From: Streptomyces zhihengii
GTDB taxonomy: Bacteria; Actinomycetota; Actinomycetes; Streptomycetales; Streptomycetaceae
DNA: 64,000 nucleotides
Direction of reading: 5' to 3'
Assembly: GCF_016919245.1 (NCBI RefSeq)
Contig: NZ_JAFEJA010000001.1
Location: forward strand, 4,351,001-4,415,000
Positions 44,008 through 52,068 of this stretch are shown piece after piece. The first letter of the stretch is position 1; each line of letters opens with the position of its first letter. The notes under the pieces are model-generated. The model saw only the letters and a program-made list of their open reading frames with translations. It was not told the origin of the DNA and made no database searches. A program made the position numbers and the translations under genes.

Positions 44008-45057
44008 GTGGCGTCCAACATGCCTGCCCCCGAGGCCCCGTTCGCCCCTTCCTCTTTCGGCGGCGACGCCCCGGAACGGTCGTACGAGGAGTGGAATCCG
44101 ACCGAGGAGACCATCCGGCCCGTGCGCGGGCGGCACCGCGTGGCCAAGCAGCGGGGCGGACTCGCCCGCAGCTCCACCGTTCTCGGAGTCGGCGTCATCG
44201 CGGCCGTCGGCGCGGGTGGCATGGCCACCGCGCAGGACAAGCCCGCGGTGTCGATATCCCTGCCCGACTCCATCACCGACCACCTTCCCGACGCCTCCTC
44301 CCTCCCGGGTGTGGGCTCGCTGATCTCCGACGACTCGGACGGCGACGGGACCGCGAACCACGCCCCGCTCACCGCGATGACCGCGGTCGCCGACAGCGGC
44401 GAGCGGGCCGGCGGCGAGCAGGCGGCCGGCGCGGGCGAGGCACTGCGCGCCCGGATCCTCCAGCAGGCCGAGCAGCAGCGGGCCGAGGCCGACGCCGAGG
44501 CCAAGGCCGCGGCGGAGAAGTCGGCCGCCGAACAGGCCGCCGCCCAGGCCGCGAAGCAGCAGTCGGCCGCCGAGAAGCAGGCCGCCGAGGAGAAGCGCAA
44601 GGCCGAGGAGGCCGCCCGGGCCAAGGCCGAGGCCGAGCGCCTGGCCGAGCTCGCCAGGAGCTGGTCCCTGCCCACCTCCTCGTACACCCTGACCTCCACC
44701 TACGGTGAGTCCGGCTCCATGTGGTCCTCCGGCCAGCACACCGGACTGGACTTCGCCGCGCCGACGGGTACCCCGGTCAAGGCCGTTCACACCGGCACCG
44801 TCACCTCGGCCGGCTGGTCCGGCTCGTACGGCTACCGGATCGTGCTGGAGCTCGAGGACGGCACCGAGGTCTGGTACGCCCACCTGTCGTCGATGACCGC
44901 GAGCGCCGGGCAGAAGGTCACCACCGGCGAGACCATCGGCCGCGTCGGCGCCACCGGCAACGTCACCGGGCCCCACCTGCACATGGAGGTCCACACCGCG
45001 GGCGGCTCCGGCATCGACCCGCTCGCCTGGCTGCGGGGCAAGGGCCTCACCGTCTGA
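44008..45057 (+). CDS. M23 family murein endopeptidase
   Basis: 349-residue LytM/lysostaphin-type peptidase that cuts peptidoglycan cross-bridges. GTG 44008 is set by AAGGAG 9 nt upstream; the open frame extends upstream only because it runs through the riboswitch. Residues 1-53 are polar, 54-75 form a membrane segment (SSTVLGVGVIAAVGAGGMATA), and 143-215 an Ala/Glu/Lys/Gln coiled coil. The M23 domain (about 225-349) has zinc ligands His244 and Asp248 (HTGLD) and the HLH motif His323/His325 (GPHLHMEVH). It resembles the Swl/Rpf wall-remodelling enzymes of Streptomyces that are under c-di-AMP control, used in germination and growth. Confidence 0.94.
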   Translation: MASNMPAPEAPFAPSSFGGDAPERSYEEWNPTEETIRPVRGRHRVAKQRGGLARSSTVLGVGVIAAVGAGGMATAQDKPAVSISLPDSITDHLPDASSLPGVGSLISDDSDGDGTANHAPLTAMTAVADSGERAGGEQAAGAGEALRARILQQAEQQRAEADAEAKAAAEKSAAEQAAAQAAKQQSAAEKQAAEEKRKAEEAARAKAEAERLAELARSWSLPTSSYTLTSTYGESGSMWSSGQHTGLDFAAPTGTPVKAVHTGTVTSAGWSGSYGYRIVLELEDGTEVWYAHLSSMTASAGQKVTTGETIGRVGATGNVTGPHLHMEVHTAGGSGIDPLAWLRGKGLTV

Positions 45058-45170
45058 CCCCGGCCGCCCGCCGCACGGGCACACCTTCCGACGGACCCCG
45101 CCGGTCCCGGCGCTCACCCCCCGACGCCTGGGCCGGCGGACCCGTGTCCGGGCACCTGCCGCGGAGTCAC

Positions 45171-45197
45171 CCCTGCCGGGCCGGGGTCCCGGCAGGG
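45171..45197 (+). terminator. Terminator after the M23 peptidase gene
   Basis: 10-bp stem CCCTGCCGGG with a 7-nt loop, 113 bp after the stop. Confidence 0.6.
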
Positions 45198-45274
45198 GCG
45201 GCGGAACGGGCCGGCGGGCCACGTCGGCGGAGCCGCCGCGGAATAGCGGAGCGGGATCATACGGTTGACCGCTC

Positions 45275-46219
45275 ATGACCTCTCTACGCACCCTCGGCCG
45301 GTCCGGTCTCGACGTCTTCCCGCTCTCCCTCGGCGGCAACGTCTTCGGATGGACCGCCGACGAGACCCAGTCCTTCGCCGTCCTCGACGCGTACACCGCG
45401 GCGGGCGGCAACTTCGTCGACACGGCCGACACCTATTCCTCCTGGGTGCCGGGCAACGAGGGCGGCGAGTCCGAGACCGTCATCGGCAAGTGGCTCGCCG
45501 CGCGCGGCAACCGGGCCGATGTCGTCGTCGCGACCAAGGTCGGCGCGCACCCGCGGTTCAAGGGCCTGAGCGCCACCACGATCAAGGCCGCGGCGGAGGA
45601 GTCGCTGCGGCGCCTGGGCACCGATCACATCGATCTGTACTACTCCCACTTCGACGACCCGGCCGTGCCCGTCGAGGAGATCGTCGTCGCGCTCGACCAG
45701 TTGGTGAAGGACGGCAAGGTCCGCGCCCTCGGCGCGTCCAACCTGAGCGCCGAGCGCCTGCGGGCGTCCCTCGACTTCGCCGAGAGCGAGGGACTCACCC
45801 CCTACACCGTCCTCCAGCCGCACTACAACCTGCTCTCGCGGGACACCTACGAGGGCGCCCTCGCGGACGAGGCGCGGCGCGCCGGCCTGGCCGCCGTGCC
45901 CTACTACGCGCTGGCCTCCGGCTTCCTCACCGGCAAGTACCGTCCGGGCACCACCGTGGACAGCGCCCGGGCGGAGGGCGCCGGCAAGCACCTGGAGACC
46001 GAGCGGGGCCGCCTGGTCCTGGCCGCGCTCGACCGGATCTCCGAGGCCCGCGGGGCCGGGATCGCCACCGTCGCGCTCGCCTGGCTGGCCGCGCAGCCGA
46101 CCGTCGTGGCGCCGATCGCCTCGGCGCGCACGGTCGGGCAGCTTCCCGCGCTGACCGCGGTGGCCGATCTGGAGCTCACCCCCGAGGAACTGGCCGAGCT
46201 GACGGCCGCGTCCGCGTAG
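45275..46219 (+). CDS. Aldo/keto reductase
   Basis: 314-residue NADPH-dependent oxidoreductase with a TIM-barrel fold. It opens TLGRSGLDVFPLSLGGNVFG; the catalytic tetrad is visible as Asp in FVDTADTYSSW, the Tyr in the same segment, Lys in VVVATKVG and His in LYYSHFDDP. Cofactor contacts lie in GASNLSAERL and PIASARTVGQL. It belongs to the YajO/Tas-like potassium-channel-beta group. Substrate unknown, single-gene unit with a terminator hairpin after it. Confidence 0.93.
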   Translation: MTSLRTLGRSGLDVFPLSLGGNVFGWTADETQSFAVLDAYTAAGGNFVDTADTYSSWVPGNEGGESETVIGKWLAARGNRADVVVATKVGAHPRFKGLSATTIKAAAEESLRRLGTDHIDLYYSHFDDPAVPVEEIVVALDQLVKDGKVRALGASNLSAERLRASLDFAESEGLTPYTVLQPHYNLLSRDTYEGALADEARRAGLAAVPYYALASGFLTGKYRPGTTVDSARAEGAGKHLETERGRLVLAALDRISEARGAGIATVALAWLAAQPTVVAPIASARTVGQLPALTAVADLELTPEELAELTAASA

Positions 46220-46243
46220 CGCGAACCCCAGGCGGCCCCGGTG

Positions 46244-46268
46244 CCCCGGCGGGTCCGACCCGCCGGGG
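46244..46268. terminator. Bidirectional terminator
   Basis: Perfect 11-bp stem CCCCGGCGGGT with a CCG loop between the convergent reductase and prsW genes. Confidence 0.72.
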
Positions 46269-46333
46269 CGCTGCGGCGGGTCGCGGGGAGCCCGTCCGCC
46301 GGGGCGCTGCGGCCGGTCGGGGGGAGCCCGTCC
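46262..46333. repeat. Two tandem copies of a 36-bp GC-rich unit
   Basis: GCCGGGGCGCTGCGG...GGGGAGCCCGTCC occurs at 46262-46297 and 46298-46333 with three differences, in the gap between the convergent genes. Confidence 0.8.
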
Positions 46334-46342
46334 GCCGTGCCG

Positions 46343-47692
46343 TCAGGGCGTGGCGCGGTACGGGTTGAAGACGTCGTAGTCGCGGTGCGGCGGCGGCACC
46401 GCGACCCGGCCCGTCGCCCGGGCCGCGTACGCCAGCGACGGGGCGGCCACCTCCCGGCGCACCCACAGGTGGTGCAGGAGTTCCCGCTCGCGCTCCACGA
46501 AGTCCGGGCCCGCCGTGCCGCGGTGGGCCCGGTGCCGGAGGAAGGCGAGCGAGGTCGCGTACGTCTCGTACTCGGAGACCGCGTGCGCCGCCGGGCGGCC
46601 CCAGGTGCGCCGGGCGAAGTCCCGGGCCAGCGTGCGGGCGCGCATCGACGACAGTGCCCGGGGCTCCGGATTCGTCAGCCAGCCGGCCACCGCGTACGCC
46701 GGGAGCTGGGCGGCTATCGTGCGCAGCTCCCGCTGGCGGGTCCAGATCGACCACCAGGTCAGCAGCCCGAACGCGGGCACCATGAACGCCGCGTACACCG
46801 CGTAGAAGCCCCACGGCCCGAACAGGGTGGTGGAGCCGTTCCACAGGGCGTGCATGCCCATGGCCAGCAGCAGGCCCAGCAGCGGGAGCAGCACCCGGCG
46901 TATCCGGCGGCGCCGCGGCCAGAGGGCGGCGATGCCGAAGCCGATGCCGGTGAGCACCGTGAAGAGCGGGTGGGCGAACGGCGACATCACGATGCGGACG
47001 AAGAAGGTCGCGGCGGTCACCGAGCCGAGGCCCGAGGTGCCGAACGCCTGGTCCTCGCCGAAGGCGTTGCCCAGGTAGAGGATGTTCTCGGTGAAGGCGA
47101 AGCCGGTGGCGGTGAAGCCGGCGACGACCACCCCGTCGACGATGCCGGTGAAGTCCCGTCTGCGGACCAGGAAGATCAGCAGGATCGCGACGGCCTTCGC
47201 GCTCTCCTCCACGACCGGGGCTATCACCGTGGCGCCGAGGGTGTCCGCCGACGCGGGGTCGGCGGTCGCGGTGGCGATCCAGCGCGTCGCGAAGGAGTTG
47301 GCGAGGATCGCGACGAGCGCGGCGGCGAACGCGCCCCAGCCGAAGGCGAACAGCAGGTTCCGCCAGGGGCCGGGCTCCACCCGGTCGAGCCAGCGGAAGG
47401 CGGCGAGCAGCAGCGGCACGGGCAGCGTCGCCAGCCCCAGGCCCACCAGGAAGCCCGGTGTGCCGGTCTGTTCGCGGACCAGCGCCAGGATCACCAGCGC
47501 GCACAGGGCGAGCAGCAGGCAGACCGCTCCCGCGCGGACCATCCTGCTGCGCCACAGCCGCGCGGCGTACGTGCGGCGGGCGCGGGCGGGCTCCGGCGGG
47601 GCGGGCGGCTCCCCGGGCCGCTCCGGGTCGCGCACCGGTATGGGGTGCGGCGGGCCGGTCGCCGCCGGCGGCTGCTGCGAGGGTTCGGACAC
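46343..47692 (-). CDS. prsW: PrsW-family intramembrane metalloprotease
   Basis: 449-residue membrane protein of the PrsW/CAAX-protease superfamily, whose members cut anti-sigma factors within the membrane. A Pro-rich cytoplasmic head (about 50 residues) is followed by eight or nine hydrophobic segments. The conserved motifs are VIAPVVEESAKAVAI (EExxK), ATGFAFTENILYL (FxxxEN) and AMGMHALWN (H near the end). The C-terminal 100 residues are cytoplasmic and end RDYDVFNPYRATP. The target is unknown; two sigma-factor genes lie within 10 kb but nothing directly links them. GTG 47692 has only a weak ribosome site. Confidence 0.92.
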   Translation of the reverse strand: MSEPSQQPPAATGPPHPIPVRDPERPGEPPAPPEPARARRTYAARLWRSRMVRAGAVCLLLALCALVILALVREQTGTPGFLVGLGLATLPVPLLLAAFRWLDRVEPGPWRNLLFAFGWGAFAAALVAILANSFATRWIATATADPASADTLGATVIAPVVEESAKAVAILLIFLVRRRDFTGIVDGVVVAGFTATGFAFTENILYLGNAFGEDQAFGTSGLGSVTAATFFVRIVMSPFAHPLFTVLTGIGFGIAALWPRRRRIRRVLLPLLGLLLAMGMHALWNGSTTLFGPWGFYAVYAAFMVPAFGLLTWWSIWTRQRELRTIAAQLPAYAVAGWLTNPEPRALSSMRARTLARDFARRTWGRPAAHAVSEYETYATSLAFLRHRAHRGTAGPDFVERERELLHHLWVRREVAAPSLAYAARATGRVAVPPPHRDYDVFNPYRATP

Positions 47693-47736
47693 CCGTCGAC
47701 CCTAACGACCGCCACCGACACGGCGCGACGGTGCGC

Positions 47737-47759
47737 CCCGGCCCGGGGCGCGGGCCGGG
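47737..47759 (-). terminator. Terminator of trmB
   Basis: 9-bp stem CCCGGCCCG with a 5-nt loop, 8 bp past the trmB stop on the minus strand. Confidence 0.55.
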
Positions 47760-47766
47760 CGGTGGC

Positions 47767-48561
47767 TCAGCTCTCCGCGGGCACCCGGCGGAACAGCAGG
47801 TCGTGCACGGTGTGCCCCTTGTCCAGGCCCTGCCCCTCGAAGCGGGTCAGCGGCCGGAAGGCGGGACGCGGCGCGTAGCCGCCGCCGTCGACGGTGTTCT
47901 CGAAGCCGGGGTGCGCCCCGAGCACGTCGAGCATCTGCTCCGCGTACGGCTCCCAGTCGGTCGCGCAGTGCAGGACCGCGCCGGGGGCCAGGCGGCCGGC
48001 GGCCAGGGTCAGGAACTCCGGCTGGATCAGCCGCCGCTTGTGGTGCCGCTTCTTGGGCCAGGGGTCGGGGAAGTAGACCCGCATGCCGTGCAGGGCGCCC
48101 GGCGCCAGCATCTCGCGCAGCAGGATGATGGCGTCGCCGTTGGCCACCCGGACGTTCTCCAGGCCGCCGCGCTCGGCGAGGCCGAGGAGGTTGCCCTGGC
48201 CGGGGGTGTGCACGTCGACGGCGAGGATGCCGGTGCCCGGGTCGTCGGCGGCCATCCGCGCGGTCGCCTCGCCCATGCCGAACCCGATCTCCAGGACGAC
48301 CGGCAGCCCGCCGAACATCTCGTCGAGGTCGAGCACCCGGCGCCCGTCGATGTCGAGACCCCACACCGGCCACAGGCGCTGGAGGGCGTCCTCCTGGCCG
48401 GTGGTGACCCGGCTCCGCCGCGGCTGGAAGCTGCGGATCCGCCGCTCGTGGTGCGATCCGGCGGGGTCGGCGGCCGGGCCGCCCGGGAAGCGGGGCTCGC
48501 TCCGGTCGCGGATGATCGGCGGCCGGAGGGCGTCGGGGATGGTGTTTCGGGACTCAGACAC
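47767..48561 (-). CDS. trmB: tRNA (guanine-N7-)-methyltransferase
   Basis: 264-residue SAM-dependent enzyme making m7G46 in the variable loop of tRNA. SAM-binding motif VVLEIGFGMGEAT near residues 88-100, acidic motif ILAVDVHTPG, and the family signature VYFPDPWPKKRHHKRRL. The N-terminal 50 residues (SESRNTIPDALRPPIIRD) are an actinobacterial extension. GTG 48561 follows GAGG by 4 nt. Gap of 61 bp to lhgO upstream on the same strand. Confidence 0.95.
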   Translation of the reverse strand: MSESRNTIPDALRPPIIRDRSEPRFPGGPAADPAGSHHERRIRSFQPRRSRVTTGQEDALQRLWPVWGLDIDGRRVLDLDEMFGGLPVVLEIGFGMGEATARMAADDPGTGILAVDVHTPGQGNLLGLAERGGLENVRVANGDAIILLREMLAPGALHGMRVYFPDPWPKKRHHKRRLIQPEFLTLAAGRLAPGAVLHCATDWEPYAEQMLDVLGAHPGFENTVDGGGYAPRPAFRPLTRFEGQGLDKGHTVHDLLFRRVPAES

Positions 48562-48622
48562 AGTGCCTCGATTCTACGAGGCCGCGCCGGGTGACCCGGA
48601 GCACCGGCCGCGGGCGCCCTCC

Positions 48623-49855
48623 TCAGGGACGCGCGCCGGCCGTGATCTCCCCGGCCAGTGCGGCCAGCACCCGGCGGGCCACCTCCCGGCCGATCGGCAG
48701 GGAGGCCGTCGCGGCGGGGGAGGGCGCGTTCAGCACGTGCACCGTGCGCGGGGCCTCGCGGATCAGGAAGTCGTCGACGAGCGTCCCGTCCCGCAGGACC
48801 GCCTGCGCGCGCACACCCGCGGGCGCCGGGCGCAGGTCGTCCTCGGTGACCGCGGGGAGCAGCCGGCGCACGGCCTCGGTGAAGGCGCGCTTCGACAGCG
48901 AGCGGTGCAGCTCGCCCGCCCCGTACCGCCAGTGCCTGCGGGCGATCCGCCAGGAGCCGGGCCAGCGCAGGGTGGCGGCCAGTTCTGCGGGGTTCACCAC
49001 CGACCAGCCGTAGCCCTCGCGGGCCAGGGCCGGGACCGCGTTCGGGCCGACGTGGACACCGCCGTCGACGCCCCGGGTCAGATGGACGCCGAGGAAGGGG
49101 AAGGCCGGGTCGGGCACCGGGTAGACCAGGCCGCGGACGAGGCCGGGCCTGGCCAGGTCGTAGTACTCGCCCCGGAAGGGGACGATCCGCATCTTCGGGT
49201 CGTCGCCCGCCAGCCGTGCCACCCGGTCGCAGTGGAGCCCGGCGCAGTTCACCAGGGCCCGTGCCCGCACCACGGTGCCGGACGCCGTACGCACGGCCAC
49301 ACCCCACGGGCGGCGGTCGATGGCCTCGGCCTCCTCGCCGTAGCGCACGTCGGCGCCCGCGGCCCGGCCGAGCTGGGCGGCCACCGCCCGGTAGTCGCAG
49401 ATCCCGGTCGTCCCGACGTGGATCGCGGCGAGCCCGCGCACCTCGGGCTCGTACTCGCCGATCTGCGCCGGACCGAGCTCGCGCACCGGGATGCCGTTCT
49501 CGCGGCCCCGCTGGACGAGTGCGTGCAGCCGCGGCAGCTCGTCGCGGCCGGTCGCCACGATGAGCTTGCCGGTGACCTGGTGGTCGATGCCGTACTCGGC
49601 GCAGAACTTCACCATCTCCGCCGCGCCGCGGACCGCGAACCGGGCCTTGAGCGAGCCGGGGCGGTAGTAGATCCCGCTGTGGATCACCCCGCTGTTGCGG
49701 CCGGTCTGGTGGCGGGCGGGGCCCGCCTCCTTCTCCAGCACGGTCACCCGCGTCCCGGGCGCCGCGCCGTTGAGCGCGTACGCCGTGGACAGACCGACGA
49801 TCCCGCCGCCGATCACCAGCACGTCGCAGTCGAAGCCCCGCACGGATGCCGTCAC
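48623..49855 (-). CDS. lhgO: L-2-hydroxyglutarate oxidase-like FAD enzyme
   Basis: 410-residue flavoprotein of the DAO family. FAD motif CDVLVIGGGIVGLSTAYAL at residues 9-28, then VLEKEAGPARHQTGRNSGVIHSGIYYRPGSLKA, the LhgO signature with the His residue near FAD, and FRGEYYDLA, FPFLGVHLTRGVDGGVHVGPNA. It would oxidise L-2-hydroxyglutarate to 2-oxoglutarate, repairing a side product of the TCA cycle, passing electrons to quinone or O2. GTG 49855 follows GGAGG by 8 nt. Confidence 0.92.
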   Translation of the reverse strand: MTASVRGFDCDVLVIGGGIVGLSTAYALNGAAPGTRVTVLEKEAGPARHQTGRNSGVIHSGIYYRPGSLKARFAVRGAAEMVKFCAEYGIDHQVTGKLIVATGRDELPRLHALVQRGRENGIPVRELGPAQIGEYEPEVRGLAAIHVGTTGICDYRAVAAQLGRAAGADVRYGEEAEAIDRRPWGVAVRTASGTVVRARALVNCAGLHCDRVARLAGDDPKMRIVPFRGEYYDLARPGLVRGLVYPVPDPAFPFLGVHLTRGVDGGVHVGPNAVPALAREGYGWSVVNPAELAATLRWPGSWRIARRHWRYGAGELHRSLSKRAFTEAVRRLLPAVTEDDLRPAPAGVRAQAVLRDGTLVDDFLIREAPRTVHVLNAPSPAATASLPIGREVARRVLAALAGEITAGARP

Positions 49856-49923
49856 CGCGTCACCTCCCACCCCGATAGTGCACTGGCCCGCGGACCGCGC
49901 CCTCAAACCAGGTGCGCACCGGC

Positions 49924-51396
49924 TCATGCCGGAGCGGCGAGAAGCGGACGTGCCCGCTCCCGCAGCTCCATCACCCGCGGCTCGTCGCCGTACGGCTCCA
50001 GACGGTGCAGAAGATCGCGCACGTACTCGGTGGTACGCGCCGAGGAGATCCGCCCCGCGACCTCGACCGCGCGAGTGCCGGCGGCGCACGCCGCGTCCAG
50101 GTTGCCCGACTCCAGCTCGGCCACCGCGCTGACGATCAGCCGCAGGCCGTGGGACCGGACGAACTCCTCCGTCGGCCGCGACAGCGCCTGCTCGGTGAAG
50201 CGGCGCACCTGCCGGGGGGCCTTGAGGTCGCGGTAGCACTCGGCGGCGTCGGCGGCGAAGCGGTCGTACGAGTAGAAGCCGAGCCACGACGGGTCCGCGT
50301 CGCCCTCGCGGGAACGCTCCAGCCAGCCCTCCGCGGCCTTCAGCGCCTGCCCGGCGGCCGCCGCGTCGCCCGCCTTGGCGTGGGCGCGGGCCTCCACCAG
50401 CCGGAAGAAGCTCATGGTGCGGGCGGTGGCGAGACCGCGGTTGCGCTCCAGCGCCGCCTGGGCGAGATCCACGCCCTCGTCGGCGAAGCCCCGGTACGTC
50501 GCCTGGAGCGACATCGAGGCGAGCACGTATCCGCCCAGCGGGACGTCGGCGGCGGCGCGCGCCAGGCGCAGCGCCTGGATGTAGTAGCGCTGGGCGGCCT
50601 CCTGCTGGCCGGTGTCGAACGCCATCCACCCGGCCAGCCTGGTCAGTTCGGCCGTCGCGCCGAACAGCGCGCGCCCCACCTCGTCCGAGTAGGAGCCGAG
50701 CAGCAGCGGCGCGGCGTCCACCCGCAGGCACTCGGGCACCATCGACGAACGCCAGTCGCCGCCCCCGTACTTGGAGTCCCAGCGGCGGGCGTCCTCGGCG
50801 GCCTCGCGCAGTTTGGCGACATCGCTGTGGCCGACCCGCACCGCGGCGTCGTCACCCGGCGCCTCGGGCGCGGACCCGGCGGCACGGTCGGCCGGAGCCG
50901 CTCCCGGGGGAGCGGCGACCAGCCGGGCGACCGTCGGGTCCGCCGGGGTTATCAGCCAGCGGGACGCGGGCGTCGCGTACGCGCTCACCGCGAACGAGCC
51001 CGCCAGCGACTGCCATATACCGCCACCGCCCGCGCGTCGCCCCGCGAGATCCAGGCGGTACAGGTCGGTGGCCGATTTCACCGCCTCGCCGACGTCGCGC
51101 GGGAAGGCGAGACCGACCTCGGGCGCCGGGTCCGCGTCGGCCAGACCGATCTCGTGGAGAGGCACCGGCCGGCCCAGCTTGGCGCCGATCGCGGCGGCGA
51201 TGAGATGGGGTGCGGCGCCCTGCGGCACCATGCCCTTGGACACCCACCGGGCCACCGACGTCTTGTCGTAGCGGAGGGTCAGACCGCGCTGCGCCCCGAG
51301 ATCGTTCACCCGGCGGGCGAGCCCGGCGTTGCTGATTCCCGCGAGGGCGAGAACGGTGCCGAGCTTTTCGTTCGGCCCGCGTTGCTCCCTGGACAT
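49924..51396 (-). CDS. TPR-containing regulator, sporulation-associated type
   Basis: 490-residue soluble protein. Residues 10-75 look like a divergent helix-turn-helix ([34 protein letters not shown]). From about residue 225 onward the sequence is all-helical with tetratricopeptide-like units ([68 protein letters not shown]). The layout resembles NsdA and related Streptomyces proteins that repress sporulation or antibiotic production; I recall a gene described as sporulation-associated in this position in S. coelicolor. The link is from architecture and gene order only. Confidence 0.82.
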   Translation of the reverse strand: MSREQRGPNEKLGTVLALAGISNAGLARRVNDLGAQRGLTLRYDKTSVARWVSKGMVPQGAAPHLIAAAIGAKLGRPVPLHEIGLADADPAPEVGLAFPRDVGEAVKSATDLYRLDLAGRRAGGGGIWQSLAGSFAVSAYATPASRWLITPADPTVARLVAAPPGAAPADRAAGSAPEAPGDDAAVRVGHSDVAKLREAAEDARRWDSKYGGGDWRSSMVPECLRVDAAPLLLGSYSDEVGRALFGATAELTRLAGWMAFDTGQQEAAQRYYIQALRLARAAADVPLGGYVLASMSLQATYRGFADEGVDLAQAALERNRGLATARTMSFFRLVEARAHAKAGDAAAAGQALKAAEGWLERSREGDADPSWLGFYSYDRFAADAAECYRDLKAPRQVRRFTEQALSRPTEEFVRSHGLRLIVSAVAELESGNLDAACAAGTRAVEVAGRISSARTTEYVRDLLHRLEPYGDEPRVMELRERARPLLAAPA

Positions 51397-52068
51397 GCGC
51401 CACCCCTCGACACACAGACGGCTGCCGTGTCACACAGGGCGCACGGCATTCGTGCTGTGTCCTCCCGGTTCGCACACCCCCCGTCCCGGCCGGTCCCGGC
51501 TGCAAAAGCATGTGGCCGGACCACCCGGAATATGCGCGCCCGCAGAGGACAGCAGTAAACACAGCGTAGTTCGCCACATCCCGACCGTTAAGAGGCGGCG
51601 TTCCCTATGGCGGGATTGTGGTGCGGCGCCGCGGGCCCCGAGCCGCGGCCGTGCTCCCGCCGTGTGGCCGTGCGCCTGTCCGTGCGCTCTGGCCGGGCGA
51701 TGGCCGGGAGCGCTTCCATGGGTGCTGCGTGGGTCGGCCCGCTGCGTACTGGAACCAGTGGGCTGGGGGACACTGCCGCCTCATTTCCCCGCGGGCGGCG
51801 GACCGGTCCGGGAGGCGAACTGCGCCTCCCGGGCTGGGTGTTGACCTTCACCGGCCGTTCAAGAATGGCCGAATGCCGACTGTCCCGCACGGCCGTCGGA
51901 CGGCGTGCCGGGCGGTCCGCGGAGCCTCCCGGCGACCGGGCGGCACCGGGAAACGGCCACTGCCGGTGGCACGTTCACTTTTTGCGGGCGCTACCGAGGC
52001 CCGGTCCCGCACGCCTGCTTCGTGGCAGCATGTTCCCGAACGGCTTCGGGAATGCGGTGGAGGCGGGG
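51397..52068. promoter_or_regulatory. 672-bp gene-free region between the TPR regulator and the asparagine-synthase-like gene
   Basis: No credible ORF. CACACAGG...CTGTGT-type repeats lie at about 51430-51465 near the TPR-gene start. A 10-bp hairpin CCGGGAGGCG/CGCCTCCCGG (51808-51832) is followed by TTGACC (51841) and, 17 bp on, AATGGC, a possible promoter for the plus-strand gene with a leader of about 200 nt. Confidence 0.4.
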
